Source: Metallyticus violacea
Taxonomy: Eukaryota > Arthropoda > Insecta > Mantodea > Metallyticidae
Direction: 5' to 3'
DNA length: 64,000 nucleotides
Assembly (NCBI GenBank): GCA_030762175.1
Contig: CM060837.1
Location: 6,528,001 to 6,592,000, forward strand
Each line of letters starts with the position of its first letter. The first letter of the stretch is position 1. The translations under genes were made by a program, and so were the position numbers. Below are positions 1 through 11,085 of this stretch, piece after piece. The notes below the pieces were generated by a model. That model did not search any database, was not told the origin of the DNA, and saw only the letters and a program-made list of their open reading frames with translations.

Positions 1-427
1 GGGAGTACTATGCTGGCCTACTGCACAGACTACGTGCCTCCATCAAAGAGAAAAGGCGAGGAAAACTGAGTAATGGTGTGCGCCTTCTTTACGACAACGC
101 GCCTATGCACACAGCTCTTGTTGCAAAGGAATCTGTGAAGAAATGTGACTTCAAGGATACCGAACATCCGCCCTACATCCCAGATCTAGGTCCCAGTGAC
201 TATTTCCTCTTCTCCAAACTCAAGAAAAACCTACGAGGAAGGAAATTTAAGTGTGACGAAAAAGTAATGGATGCTGTTTATGCCCAATTTGCAGACAAGA
301 CTTCTGAATATAGATATGAGAAGTGTATTGCAATAAAGGGTAAGTATATTCAAAAGTGAAATATATTTTTTGTCCTTATCATACATAGAAAATGGTTGAT
401 CCGGAAACTTATGGACCTACCCTCGTA
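1..427 (+). mobile_element. mariner-1 copy 1, 3' part (cut by window edge)
   Basis: This is the 3' third of a mariner (IS630/Tc1-mariner superfamily) DNA transposon that enters from before base 1. Positions 78-359 encode the C-terminal catalytic half of the transposase. It has the second catalytic Asp in YDNAP (usual motif HDNAP) and the third in GPSDYFLF, with 34 residues between them, as expected for a DD34D enzyme. The frame ends at EKCIAIKGKYIQK, the usual mariner C-terminus, but about ten residues before it are deleted. The element ends with the terminal inverted repeat at 386-427, reading GGAAACTTATGGACCTACCC and then TCGTA, where the last TA is the target duplication. Transposases of this family cut and paste at TA sites in the nucleus. 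The first Asp lies outside the window. Confidence 0.93.
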
Positions 428-1270
428 CACACAAAGGAAATTGCAGTTTTAAGGATTATCGCATAAAAGAGATTAGTGATTTGGAGACACCAGTCTTTGT
501 GAAACGAATCACACACATACAATAATTCTGATATTCATCACAGAGTGCAGCAGCCAGTTCCAACGATAGTGCACAGTGCCTGCCAATATCACACCAGTTC
601 TTAACCTTGTTTGCCTTCGAGAAACTAAACGTTTGATTAATTTTCTTGGAAAAGGGAAATAAAGCGTGTAAAACTTGTTCTTCATCGTCTCCACTTTAAC
701 GACAGGCCCCTACGATGAGGTACTTTGGGGAATGAGGTAGCTGCGGTCCATTTTCTGCCAACCCCACTACCCCTTTTTGGTCACTGCTATTTGAGATCGA
801 AGATTGGACGGACCATCTCATGGGAGCTATCTACCGGTAGAATTAAGCAAGCCACCTAGCGGAACGTGGCAGCGTTACGCACAACCATTTTACTTCCTTC
901 GGCCCCTAGCTTTGTTAGAAAGTGCATGTCTTTGTAAAGCACTCCCTTGGTGCAAGTTTGGACCGACTCAGGAATTAGAAACTGTGTTAGCTGTAATTCA
1001 TGACTTTCTTTTGCAGCGTTTTCTTGCTACACCGCCGTCGTAACTCAAGAAACATATTTTAATGTAAAATTATACTACGAGCTTGCCTTTTTACTCGAAA
1101 AATACGGTTATGAGATATACACTCTTTCATTGTGCCCAGATACAGTAAACTCTGGTTAATACAAAGATCCCCTACAACCAAAAATTTCATTGTAATCCTC
1201 TTTAAATAAAACAATTTCCCTAATATTAGCACTAAAATGTTACAGCTTCAAAAAAAATTTGTTATTGATT
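428..1270. other. Unassigned AT-rich spacer
   Basis: I recognise no gene or repeat here. Short open frames on both strands (for example 509-694 minus and 804-1043 plus) have no motif I can name. Confidence 0.5.
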
Positions 1271-1835
1271 AGTGTTTAACGCCCGTTTTTACTCCTGAGG
1301 TGCCACAGGCGGTGACACTAATGATACATGAAATGAAATGATAAATTGGGAAAGGACTTTTTTTTTTAAAGGAAGGAAACGTTCCAAGCCTAAGTTTTAG
1401 GGTACCTCCCCGGCATTTGTCATTTATGAGGACTGAGGAAAACCTGGAAAAAAACGCAGTCAGAGAGGACGGTACAGCTGGATTAGAACCCTAGAGTCGG
1501 ACCTGGTGGTGTAGTGTTAACCATACTTGCCTTCTAAACCCAAGATCGCGGGTTCAAACCCGGCCAGGACTGATGGATGTTTTCGGGCGTAAAAATCCTA
1601 AGTATGGCTTCCTTCGGAAGGGAAGTAAAGCCGTGGATCCCATGTCGTACATTTACGGCACGATAGAGTACCTCAAGCCTGAAAGAAGGAGCTTCTGATC
1701 AAAATTTGTCGGCCGTTTCACGCCCTGAATTGAATGAGACGCTGATGACGTGAGATGTTAAAGAGCGTCCTTAAATAAAACGAATAAAAAAAATAAAAAA
1801 GAACCCCAGACCTCCGACCTCGGCACCCATGGCGG
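1271..1835 (-). repeat. SINE-B, split by a SINE-A insertion
   Basis: This is a reverse-oriented SINE-B. The 3' end lies at 1271 (complement of GGGCGTTAAACAC), the body runs to 1495, and the tRNA-like head resumes at 1811-1835. The interruption is the SINE-A at 1496-1799. The outer copy must be older than the inner one. Confidence 0.88.
1496..1799 (+). repeat. SINE-A inserted in SINE-B
   Basis: tRNA-derived SINE. The head (1496-1570) carries the polymerase III A box (GGTGTAGTG) and B box (GGTTCAAACCC). The central part contains the family hairpins CTTCCTTCGGAAGGGAAG and GTCGTACATTTACGGCACG. The 3' tail is rich in A and AATAAA. It is flanked by an 11-bp target duplication, agaaccctaga at 1485-1495 and agaaccccaga at 1800-1810, with one mismatch. 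Confidence 0.92.
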
Positions 1836-1998
1836 TAATATATAAAAATGATTATTATTTATTTGTTTTGGTGCCAAGCTATATATTTATATAGGCTGAA
1901 TTTAACACAAATATAACTCGATTAACTTAACTTAAGCCTGCTAAAAATATAAACCTAAGATCATTTTAAGGATTATTAAACATAGGGTAAGTACTTTT

Positions 1999-2266
1999 GT
2001 TTAACGCCCGTTTCCACTACTTAGGCACTACAGGCGGTCGACACTGATCATGCATGAAACGAAATGGAAAATTGCAAAAGGATTGTTTTTAAGGAAGGAA
2101 TTATTCCAGACCTAAGTTTAGGGTACCTCCCTGGCATTTGCCATTTATGAGGACTGAGGAAAACCTGGAAAAACCTCAGTCAGGGAGAACGGTCCTGTTG
2201 GGAATCGAACCCCAGACCTCCCGCTCACGTGTCTGCGCCTTAACCATCTCTGCCACCGGTGTCGGT
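1999..2266 (-). repeat. SINE-B, near full length
   Basis: Reverse copy. The tail is at 1999-2030 (complement of GGGCGTTAAAC), the conserved middle (complement of GGCAAATGCC) is near 2135, and the tRNA-like head ends at 2266. The B box region reads GGTTCGATTCCC with small changes on the complement. No clear target duplication was found. Confidence 0.88.
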
Positions 2267-2559
2267 CATAATGTAAGTACTCTTAGATAGCTCTAAACTT
2301 TGGTCTGTTACTGTTCACGGGATCCTCAAGCTTCAATGGTCAACTAAGCGTCCAGTTAAACCATTTGAATTTTGTTTTAATTTCCTTTGAAGTTTTAGCG
2401 ATCTCATTCTCATTTTATCTGGAGTTAATGAGAACACTTTAGTAAACTTAAGCAGACATTTTTCGCATATTTTAATACTTTTGTTTCATATAAATCAAAC
2501 TTTCAAAAATGTATTAGTAAAAGTCTATTTCAAATATTATTTTAAACTCGGTTAATAAA

Positions 2560-3333
2560 TACAGGGTGTTCACAAATCATTATATCGATTTTAAACTTAT
2601 TTTTTTTTCTCTGTGGTATACAATATAAGTTTGTATCATTATTTAAGTTGAACAACAATTGTTGAAGTTTCCATAACACAAATTACAATTGTTTACTCTG
2701 GGATCCATTTGTGACACGACATACATCCAGCCGGTAGTTCACACTGACGTTTAAATGTCTGGTGTAACTGACTGAACTGCTGCAATATCCTTTGTCTCAA
2801 CTGGGGTAGGTCTGCAGGTAGCGGTCTCTATGTACTCCCCAGGGGGGTCAGATCTGGGGACCTCGAAGTCAACAGAGAAAAGTCAAGGAATCCGGACCAT
2901 GACAACCAACCCAAGGATGGGGAAAATTTCGCTTTATGTAGGGGATTTGAGACGATATGATCTCTGTTAAAAATGTCCTCTTAACACCTCCCTCACTGTG
3001 ACACATGCGGTCGTCCGGGGCTCTTTACTTAACAGAGACACTCCGACGTATGGATATGATTGTATCACACACGAATGTTGTTATCAGAAGGGGCTTTAAG
3101 ACCAAATCTTCGCCCATACGCCCTCTGGACTGGATTATGTTTCGCGATTTCCAAGCCATGAAAAGATTTTCCCAAGCGAGTTGTCTTTTGTTTCTTTATT
3201 TCGTTACCATGGCCACAAAACAAAATCTTCGCTAGAATTGAAATTGAAAAGTTTTTTCTTTTATTTAAGTTGTGATTCAAAATTATATTGTACACCGCAG
3301 AGAAAATATATACTCTTTTGTGTTCACTCTGTA
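2560..3333 (-). mobile_element. Tc1-like element remnant with long inverted ends
   Basis: Both ends match as inverted repeats of roughly 85 bp. The left arm starts TACAGGGTGTTCACAAAT at 2560. The right arm, read on the complement from 3333, starts TACAGAGTGAACACAAAA, and both then share TTTTCTCTG(T/C)GGT(A/G)TACAATATAA. On the minus strand, about 2840-2910 can be read in broken frames as the transposase signature between the second and third acidic residues (GCHGPDS, then SRSPDLTPLG). This suits a Tc1/IS630-type DDE transposase. Only about 770 bp remain of the usual 1.2-1.3 kb, so the N-terminal half is deleted or unrecognisable. The protein assignment is less certain than the inverted ends. 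Confidence 0.68.
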
Positions 3334-4387
3334 TGTGTAGAAAATTGTCAAGCTTTTAGGTATTTTTAAACATCTCCAGCATGAATCTACTAAAAAATAT
3401 CACCTTTTATGTGCTACAGTCTGCGTTTTAAATGGAGCTAGTTTGCAAATCAACAGAAAATATTAACAAACTATGAACGAAATCGGAGATATGAAGAGAA
3501 AAAAATGTTTCATTTGGTGTAACGCGAAATAACTGAACTTAGTCCCACGTCATGTAAATATAACTTGTTATTATGACAAATATAACTTAACCTAATTTTG
3601 TGAAAATTAGTTGGTGAACCCAACACAGTGCATAGATACGCCGCATAGTACAAGCCTAACTTAAAACTCAATTTGACTATTAATATCAAAATCATCCTGG
3701 AGGGTCGGAAGCATGGGACACTACGAACGCCGAAAGCCTATTTGTCTACTATCCACCAGCAATCAGCTACACCGACCGAGGTCGGTGAGGCACGGACTGG
3801 TGAACCGCATGTCTGCGGTTCGAATCCCGCTAGCATAGTTCTCCCCAAATGAGGTATGTCTAGAGTTTTGGTGATTTTGTGTCTTCTTTGTACTGATTTT
3901 GTACTTTGTCAACATATTTCGCGTGAAACTAAATTTAAAATGCAGTGGTTAATACATTTTTCTTTCATTTTTACAGTTTCCAAAATGTTAGCATTGTTGC
4001 CGTTACACTGTTTTTTATTGTGTCCGTTAAAACAACACTTCTAAAAACCTTGGTAGCCAAATAAGGCGATTTTCAAGAGAGGAAACGATTTCAGCAATGC
4101 TGACATTTAAATAGAAGCAATTGCCATTATTATTCTCCTAAACAATGATGTTCTCAAGTCACTTCTATATTAAAATAGCAAATAGAATGCGCGCAACAAT
4201 CAACACCTTGCAGTATTTACAATTTCCAATGGTGCTAAAAAGAAATTGTATCTTTACAGTTTTTGGAAGACATAACATGTGAACCTTTTCATACGAAGGA
4301 AAAACGACTAAATAACTGCAGAACACCAAACACAAGATCATATTTTCGTAATGAGACAAATAACCCATGGGGCAGAATGAAGAAAAA
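3334..4387. other. Unassigned spacer with an old tRNA-like SINE head
   Basis: Nothing recognisable apart from the tRNA-like stretch at 3771-3840, listed separately. Confidence 0.5.
3771..3840 (+). repeat. tRNA-like SINE head (SINE-B variant)
   Basis: CGAGGTCGGTGAGGCACGGA at the A-box end and GGTTCGAATCCC at the B box line up with the SINE-B head. A similar variant recurs at 63296. No SINE-B body follows, so this is probably an old head fragment rather than a working tRNA gene. Confidence 0.5.
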
Positions 4388-5146
4388 AGGGTGCCTAGAC
4401 TTCTCTCCTCAGTCCAAAAGTAGCAATGAGTCATCTGTTGTCAGGCATTTTTGGAGCTCTGCCGTGACAACGAGAGAGAAGTTCTACAAACCATTGTTAC
4501 AGGAGATGAAACTATGGTCCTCTACTATGATCCCTTGTCCAAAAGAGAATCAATGGAGTGGCGTAAACCTGACGAAGCACCGCCTCTAAAGGTCAAGGTC
4601 ACTCAGTAAACCAAGAAGATCATGTTCACAATCTTTTGGGAATGTGAAGGAATACCATTCATTGACTTCTAAGAGAGGAACACCACAGTAAATAGGGAGT
4701 ACTGTGTTGGTCCTGCACAGACTACGTGTTTCCATCAAAGAGAAAAGGCGAGGAAAGCTGAGTGGTGGTGTGCGCCTTCTTCACGACAGCGCGACTGTGC
4801 ACACAGCTCTTGTTGCAAAGGAAGCTGTGAAGAAATATGGCTTCAAGGAGATCGACCATCCACCCTACAGTCCAGATCTAGCTCCCAGTGATTATTTCCT
4901 CTTCTCAAAACTCAAGAAGGACTTTCCAGGAAGGAAATTTAAGTGTGACAAAGAAGTGATGGATGCTTTTTATTCCCATTTTGCAGACAAGACTTCTGAC
5001 TATTTGGGGGGCATTGAAATGTTAATTCAAGGATGTAAGAAGTGTATTGCAATAAAGGATAACTGTATCGAAAATTGTAATATAGTTTGTGTCTTTATCA
5101 TACCTAGGAAATGGTTAGGCCGGAAACTTATGGACCTACCCTCGTA
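4388..5146 (+). mobile_element. mariner-1 copy 2, 5'-truncated
   Basis: A DD34D mariner lacking its 5' end and DNA-binding domain. About 4485-4715 encodes the region around the first catalytic Asp (GDETMVLYYDP) with in-frame stops. After a frameshift, 4704-5100 carries HDSATVHT (the Asp is kept, the usual Asn is Ser) and SPDLAPSDYFLF, the second and third catalytic sites. The right inverted repeat ends CTACCCTCGTA at 5146, followed directly by SINE-B tail sequence. The protein cannot be complete: at least two stops and one frameshift are visible. Confidence 0.93.
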
Positions 5147-5207
5147 TCATTCGATTTCATGTATCATCAGTTGTAAATACGGGCGTTTAACACCATTCAA
5201 AAACAGA
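5147..5207 (+). repeat. SINE-B 3' fragment abutting mariner-1
   Basis: TCATTCGATTTCATGTATCA followed by CGGGCGTTTAACACCATT is the last 60 bp of SINE-B. It begins at the TA that ends the mariner, matching a SINE-B site reading TTTATCATTTCAT. The mariner therefore probably inserted into a SINE-B. Confidence 0.75.
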
Positions 5208-6311
5208 AAACAAAATAAAAACCCAATATGCTCTACTATAAAGATAAAGACCAACTGGCAAATTTCAATAACATTTTCGTTTTCAAGGGTGTACAATTTA
5301 TTAAATAATTAATGCTTTTTTCATGTCGCATTTAGCTGTTATAATAAAAATATTAATTAAAAACTCGTTCCTTTATTGTTAGCCGAGATCTTTTCATAAT
5401 GTCCTCATGCTAGGAAAAGACCCGAGTTTTTGCTTCAGTGCGTATTCCTGGCTACCGTAAAGTGGCAGATTTCTAAAGGCAGAGAAAAAACAATACACAG
5501 CATTGACGGTGATAGCCAGGGGTTGATACTGAAATAGGAGAAGGGTGGATTTGCATGCACAACAAGCTCTGGTTGATGTATGCATCCCCTTATAGTTTAT
5601 TATTCCTTGAAATCCTTCTTTCTAGACCCTCGCCCCTCTCTCCTTCATTTGCCTGATTTCCCGGGAAAACAAAACCCTCCCTGCCCTAGACGGCCGCAGG
5701 TGTGCTCGTGGTACGAGGTTACCTTGGGGAAAGATTATTAGTTTAAAAAAATATGTTTCATCCTCGTCAGAAAATGGCTGTAAGTCTTCTGTGGTAGAAA
5801 TTTCTTGCCGTATCCGTTCTTATGGAGATGAAATTAATTTTGCTTCGAACAAAAGCAAGATGGTTTCTTAATAACATAAAAGTACAGCTCTATATCTCTT
5901 TAGCATAGGCACTTTTACGGTTTTTATGTTGCAAGCTGAGTAGATAGAAGTCAGTATCTTATGGGCATTAAGTGGAAAAGAGAGAGAGAATGTTATGTTA
6001 GGATTTATAAACATTTAAATAACTCAAGTTTATTTAGTTTTCTGATCATCATGTAATTTTATATGTCACCAACATGCAACAGCCCACTCCGTTTGTACAT
6101 GCCATCAGTGATTGTTTCCTCCTCGGCGCATGGTTTTTCTTATGAACGAGCTACCACTTGTTTTCCGCTCCGTGCTTGCTTACTTGTTGACCTTGCTGAC
6201 TGTCGCAATTGTAGCGCAGCTATTCCCGCATATGTGTTGTGCTGTTCGTTTCTTAATTCGACAGTATAAATAAAGTGTATTGTGACCCGCGTGTTTACAA
6301 AGGCACAGCGT
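5208..6311. other. Unassigned spacer
   Basis: No recognisable gene or repeat. Short frames (5394-5585 minus, 6063-6269 plus) show no domain. Confidence 0.5.
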
Positions 6312-6505
6312 ACGGCCACGGGTGAGGTCGTTACTGTGTGGACTCGTGAGCGGGAGGTCGGGGGTTGGAATCCCGCCAGGACCGTCCTCCCTAACTGAGG
6401 TTTTTTCCAGGTTTTCCTCAGTATTCTTAAATGACAAATGCCGGGAGGTATCCTAAACTTAGGCCTGGAATGATTCCTTTCTTAAAAAAATCCTTTCCCA
6501 GCGGG
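6312..6505 (+). repeat. SINE-B, 3'-truncated
   Basis: The head starts CGGCCACGGGTGAGGTCG, the B box is shifted to GGTTGGAATCCC, and the body runs through GACAAATGCCGGG to TCCTTTCCCA at 6500. The normal tail is missing. The next bases (GCGGG) belong to a second SINE-B that resumes at 6810 beyond the inserted SINE-A. Confidence 0.85.
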
Positions 6506-6809
6506 GTCGGTCCTGGTGGTATAGTGGTTACCATACCTACCCTTATAAACCCAAGATCGTGAGTTCGATCCCGGCTAGGGCCGATGGATTTTTTTCGGTC
6601 GTAAAAATCCTAAGTATGGCTTCCTTCGGAAGGGAAGTAAAACCATGGATCCCGTGTCGTACATTTACGGCACGAAAAAGAACCTTAAGCCTGAAAGAGA
6701 GGCCTCTGAGCAAAATTTGTCGGCCGTTTCATGCCCTGAATTGAATGATGACCTGAGATGTTGAAGAGCGTCCGTAAATAGACCTTATCAAAAAAATAAT
6801 AATAATTTA
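6506..6809 (+). repeat. SINE-A inserted at a SINE-B/SINE-B junction
   Basis: Complete SINE-A with A box GGTATAGTGG, B box GGTTCGATCCC in slightly altered form, both central hairpins, and a tail AAATAGACCTTATC followed by AAT repeats. It is flanked by an exact 8-bp duplication, ccagcggg at 6498-6505 and 6810-6817. Confidence 0.88.
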
Positions 6810-7040
6810 CCAGCGGGATGTCTGGGGTTCGAATCCCGCCAAGACCGTCCTCCCTGACTGAGGTTTTTACTAGGTTTTCCACAGTATTCTTAAATGACAA
6901 ATGCCGGGGAGGTACCCTAAACTTAGGCCTGGAACATTTCCTTCCATTAAAAATATCCTTTCCCAATATATCATTTCATCTCATCTATCATCATTGTCCA
7001 CCGCCTGTGGTGCCTCTGTAGTAAATCGGGCGTTAAACAC
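6810..7040 (+). repeat. SINE-B, head-truncated
   Basis: It starts within the tRNA head at AGCGGGATGTCTGGGGTTCG and runs to the normal tail CGGGCGTTAAACACTTTT. Before the SINE-A arrived, this copy was joined directly to the truncated SINE-B at 6312-6505. Confidence 0.88.
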
Positions 7041-7163
7041 TTTTCATTCACCAGCGTTACGTATTTGTTTCTATTGTTGTATTTTTAAGGTGCTTAATAA
7101 GACACTCTTTTATTCAAATGGGTATTGTTTCATTTTAAAATAACTAAGAACAAAATATAATAA

Positions 7164-7222
7164 AATATAAGTGTCTTTTTTATTTTCTTTCTTTCCTTTC
7201 CTTTCTTTTCTTTTCTTTTCCT
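7164..7222 (+). repeat. Polypyrimidine (TTTC/TTTTC) tract
   Basis: A run of T and C with imperfect TTTC and TTTTC repeats. Simple sequence, no coding. Confidence 0.75.
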
Positions 7223-7552
7223 TTTTTATTTAATTTTACTTTTTTGTGTCTCTGAGTGTAGAATTGTACACAAGTTGCAAATAAAATAAGCTGGAAATTT
7301 TCCAAAAATATTCTAAATATTTTTATGCCCAATTGCTGCACCAAAAAGCTGAATATAAATTCATTGCTTCATTAGTTATTCACACCAGCAGCAATTCTTC
7401 AATATATCATGTATTTAATGTATTTTTGAGGCTGATTTTTAGTGGGGTGTGCTTATGTTAACTTCCGCTTTCTCATGAATTTATTTAAACTCATTGTGAA
7501 ATTAAATAAATTGGAATGTAAATTTTTACCTTATCCGAATGAAAACAGCTGA

Positions 7553-7760
7553 TTTGGCGCCACCAGACTTTCTTCTCTTCCCAAATCTGAAACTGTAACA
7601 CTAACTGGTAAAGATTTTCGACTAAAGAAGAGCTTGAAACATTTAGGGAGACAATTTTGAAAAGGAGATAACTTTTAGAACAATTGTCAAACTACCATCT
7701 AAATAAGGGAAAAAGAAACTACAGTAATGCAGACTTGGAAAATTTTGCTTAACAAAGTTG
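7553..7760 (+). mobile_element. mariner-like transposase remnant
   Basis: GCTGATTTGGCGCCACCAGA reads ADLAPPDFLLFPNLK, the region of the third catalytic Asp in mariner transposases (usually SPDLAPSDFFLFPKLK). A stop follows, then FRLKKSLKHLGRQF in another frame. Only a short, old piece remains and no ends are visible. It differs from mariner-1. Confidence 0.55.
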
Positions 7761-8198
7761 TGTGAATCTCTGACCATAAACGACTTGTTCGACATTAATT
7801 ATTGCATGAGAAAGCATATAACAAAAGGTTAATTAATTCAGAAGTTTTGAATATAACGCCAATCACGCTGCGATGAGAATGAATGAATTTACATAAATTT
7901 ACGTTTCATTTTGTTACCTTACCCAACGCTAAAGATCATAGAGGTTATGTAAAAATGCAATACCTTTTTATTTTTATTTATTTTTGCAAGAGAGAGAATA
8001 TTTATTTCCTAAAGTAGAGTAGAAACAAGGTTGAGTACAGTCATGTATTCAGAAGTGAATATATTACTGAAAGGTTGAAAGAAAGTAACCGACCTCCAAG
8101 ATCGAGGCTGCAGTATTATTTTTAAAAGTTTTTAAATACTAAATAATCAATACCTTTGTTTTTTTATATAGTTAAACAATAAAATACAATATAGAAAG
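7761..8198. other. Unassigned AT-rich spacer
   Basis: No recognisable feature. Confidence 0.5.
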
Positions 8199-9366
8199 TA
8201 CGAGAGTAGATCCATAAGTTTCCGACATCCATTCACAAAATCTTTATCTAATGTCATACCTCATCTGTTAAGTAAATAATTGCAGGTGTTACTTCCGCTC
8301 CGCTGTGTTAATTTGTTCAGGTATAGTTGCATAAAGAAGACTATGTGTAGAAGATTGTGACATGTTCAAAATGGAGTTTCGGCCTGTTATTAAGTTCTTC
8401 ACAAAAGAAGAACTTACTCCAAATGAAATGAAGCAGCGATTGGACGGTGTATATGGGGAAGCATCCCCCTCATATTCTACCGTAAAAGAATTGGTCAAAC
8501 TTTTTCGAATGGGTCGAGAAAGCATTGAAGACGAAGAGCGTGCAGGTCTGCCCTTGGAGGTGCTCACTCCTGAAAACATCGCTCGCTCTTGTGAAAGGAG
8601 AACGTATGGAAGACCGGCGGCTCAAAGTTACAGAAATAGCAGCAAGGTTGCGTCTTTCTAAAACAACAGTCCTTCGAATTATTTGTGAACATTTAAACAT
8701 GAATAAAGTTAGTACCTAGACTTCTTTTCTCAGTCCAAAAGCAGCAACGAATCTTCTGTTGTCAGACATTTTTGGAGCTCTGCCGTGACAGGAGAGATAA
8801 GTTCTGAAATCATTGTTACAGGAGATGAAACTCTGGTCCTCTACTATTATCCTTGGTCTAAAAGAGAATCAATGGAGTGGCGTAAACCTGGTGAATCACC
8901 TCCTCTAAAGATCAAGGTCACTCAGTCAACCAAGAATATCATGACCACACTCTTTTAGAGCTGTGAAGGAATTCTCTTCATTGACTTCAAGGAGCGGAAC
9001 ACTACAGTAAATGGGGAGTACTATGTTGGCCTACTGCACAGACTGCGTGCTTCCATCAAAGAGAAAAGGCGAGGAGAGGTGAGTGGTGGTGTGCGCCTTC
9101 TTCACGACAACGCGCCTGTGCACACAGCTCTTGTTGTAAAGGAAGCTGTGAAGAAATGTGGCTTTAAGGAAATTGATCGTCCACCTTACAGCCCAGATCT
9201 AGCTCCCAGTGACTATTCCTCTTCTCAAAACTCAAGAAAGACTTTCTAGAAAGGAAATGTAAGTGTGACGAAGAAGTGATGGTTGATGCTTATGCCCATT
9301 ATGCAGACAAAACATCTGAGAGGGGTGGATTGAAATGTTAAATCAAAGATATGAGAAGTGTATTGG
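8199..9366 (+). mobile_element. mariner-1 copy 3, 3' end missing
   Basis: The left inverted repeat starts TACGAGAGTAGATCCATAAG at 8199. The untranslated leader and transposase frames follow, and the copy stops near 9366 inside the final EKCIA codons, before the right inverted repeat. All three catalytic regions can be found: GDETLVLYY near 8820, HDNAPVHT near 9105 and SPDLAPSDY near 9192. Each is followed by stops or shifts, including a stop in the TLF/WSCEG segment near 8957. It keeps the best N-terminal domain of the family in this window. Confidence 0.93.
8362..8661 (+). pseudogene. mariner-1 transposase N-terminal DNA-binding domain
   Basis: Open frame of 99 codons. The natural start is probably the ATG at 8371 (MEFRPVIKFF), because the equivalent codon exists in copies 4 and 6. 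Residues 10-75 form the paired helix-turn-helix region that binds the inverted repeat: FFTKEELTPNEMKQRL, then a second helix around YSTVKELVKLFRMGRESIED. ERAGLPLE is the mutated GRP linker (GRP reads GLP). After ENIA a frameshift breaks the frame. The second helix-turn-helix (LRLSKTTVLRII) continues in another frame at 8620-8700. It cannot make a full transposase. Confidence 0.85.
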
Positions 9367-9812
9367 AAATCCGTAAAACTTATTTCTTTTTATTTCAGTG
9401 ACAAGGATGTGACACTTGTCATAATGAAATACATGTTAGAGGGAATTAAAAGTGTACGTGATCAAAACTGCATATAGAGTGTTGGAACACAAATATTTGT
9501 ACTTTAATAATTTTCATTAAAACATTTCCAGAGAGAACACTGTCTATAACTGACATTATTAATTACGTCTGTATGCTTTTGTTTTAATATTTAGTTGGTG
9601 TCTTACAACTTAATGCGTTTCCTGTGCATAAATTTAGATCCACGCATACGCTACAAAATGCCAATGAATATTTACTTTGCACTATGAACTTGAATTTTTC
9701 ACCGCAAGATGGCAGTGGTCGTCTGTCTGTTGTGGCCCTACCGCTCGATAATGCTGGGGGTAGTTCTTGCAGCTGGCGCCACTTTTCTGATTTTGTTCGT
9801 GGCAGATAATGC
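9367..9812. other. Unassigned spacer
   Basis: Somewhat GC-richer around 9700-9790, but with no motif I can name. Confidence 0.45.
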
Positions 9813-10880
9813 AATTATTGCACTAGTTTCCATGTGGTAGCGCCGGTCTGTTTACCGAAGTTTCGCTGCACTATGTGAAAGCTAGAGACAGGGAAAAAGA
9901 GTTGTGTGGGGGGGGTTGATATTCATAGATTTTGATAACGGTAATCTCAACTAATGTAAATATTATGTTGCAACGTGATATTTTTGAAGATTTTTGTTAT
10001 TTAAAATATAAAAGAAAATATTAATAAAAATAGTTTGAAGAAGTACAATTATCAGTTTTTTTACAATATTTAAAAATCCCATACTATGCATTGAATCTCA
10101 ATTCATCAAAAGAAAATTAAAATAATTTGATTTGTCCCTATTAGAAATAATACTTTTAATTAATAGAGTTTAACTCAGGTTTAATAATATCCAAAGGTTA
10201 CTTCCAAGTTTAAAGCGATATAAACATAGTAATTAATATAATATAAAAAAAAGCATTGTGGTTTTTTTTTGACAAAAATCTGGAGATATGTCGCCCATAC
10301 ATTACAGTAAAGCCGTTCTTTAATGTAACCATATAACCAAAAGTCTAATTATTGCACTAGTTTCCATGTGGTAGCGCCGGTCTGTTTACCGAAGTTTCGC
10401 TGCACTATGTGAAAGCTAGAGACAGGGAAAAAGAGTTGTGTGGGGGGGGTTGATATTCATAGATTTTGATAACGGTAATCTCAACTAATGTAAATATTAT
10501 GTTGCAACGTGATATTTTTGAAGATTTTTGTTATTTAAAATATAAAAGAAAATATTAATAAAAATAGTTTGAAGAAGTACAATTATCAGTTTTTTTACAA
10601 TATTTAAAAATCCCATACTATGCATTGAATCTCAATTCATCAAAAGAAAATTAAAATAATTTGATTTGTCCCTATTAGAAATAATACTTTTAATTAATAG
10701 AGTTTAACTCAGGTTTAATAATATCCAAAGGTTACTTCCAAGTTTAAAGCGATATAAACATAGTAATTAATATAATATAAAAAAAAGCATTGTGGTTTTT
10801 TTTTGACAAAAATCTGGAGATATGTCGCCCATACATTACAGTAAAGCCGTTCTTTAATGTAACCATATAACCAAAAGTCT
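9813..10880. repeat. Perfect 534-bp tandem duplication
   Basis: Bases 9813-10346 recur as 10347-10880 with no difference that I can see, including the runs of eight G, seven T and nine T. The unit starts AATTATTGCACTAGTTTCCA and ends ATATAACCAAAAGTCT. It contains no open frame of note and matches no other element here. Identity of this kind means either a very recent duplication or an assembly duplication. Confidence 0.95.
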
Positions 10881-11085
10881 ACCATGCTGAGATCAGGAGG
10901 TCGTGAAGGTCATATTCTTGAAAAGTGCCAATTTATGACAAAATCGCCAAAGATCTCCTCTTTCGCAGGGGTGTTGATGTGGGACGATGCATGAAGATTT
11001 TGTATTCAGAAGAATATGATCCAGTACATTACAAGCGTATTAGTACATTATGGAGTTGTAATCTTCTATTCCACAAAATAATGTA
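10881..11085. other. Unassigned spacer with short frame
   Basis: 10925-11128 is open for 67 codons but has no domain I recognise, and it runs into the Tc1-like element end. Confidence 0.4.

Noticed and set aside
1496..1570. tRNA genes at the many tRNA-like sequences
   Set aside because: Each recognised one is followed by a SINE body, or shows damaged stems; none stands alone as a well-folded tRNA.
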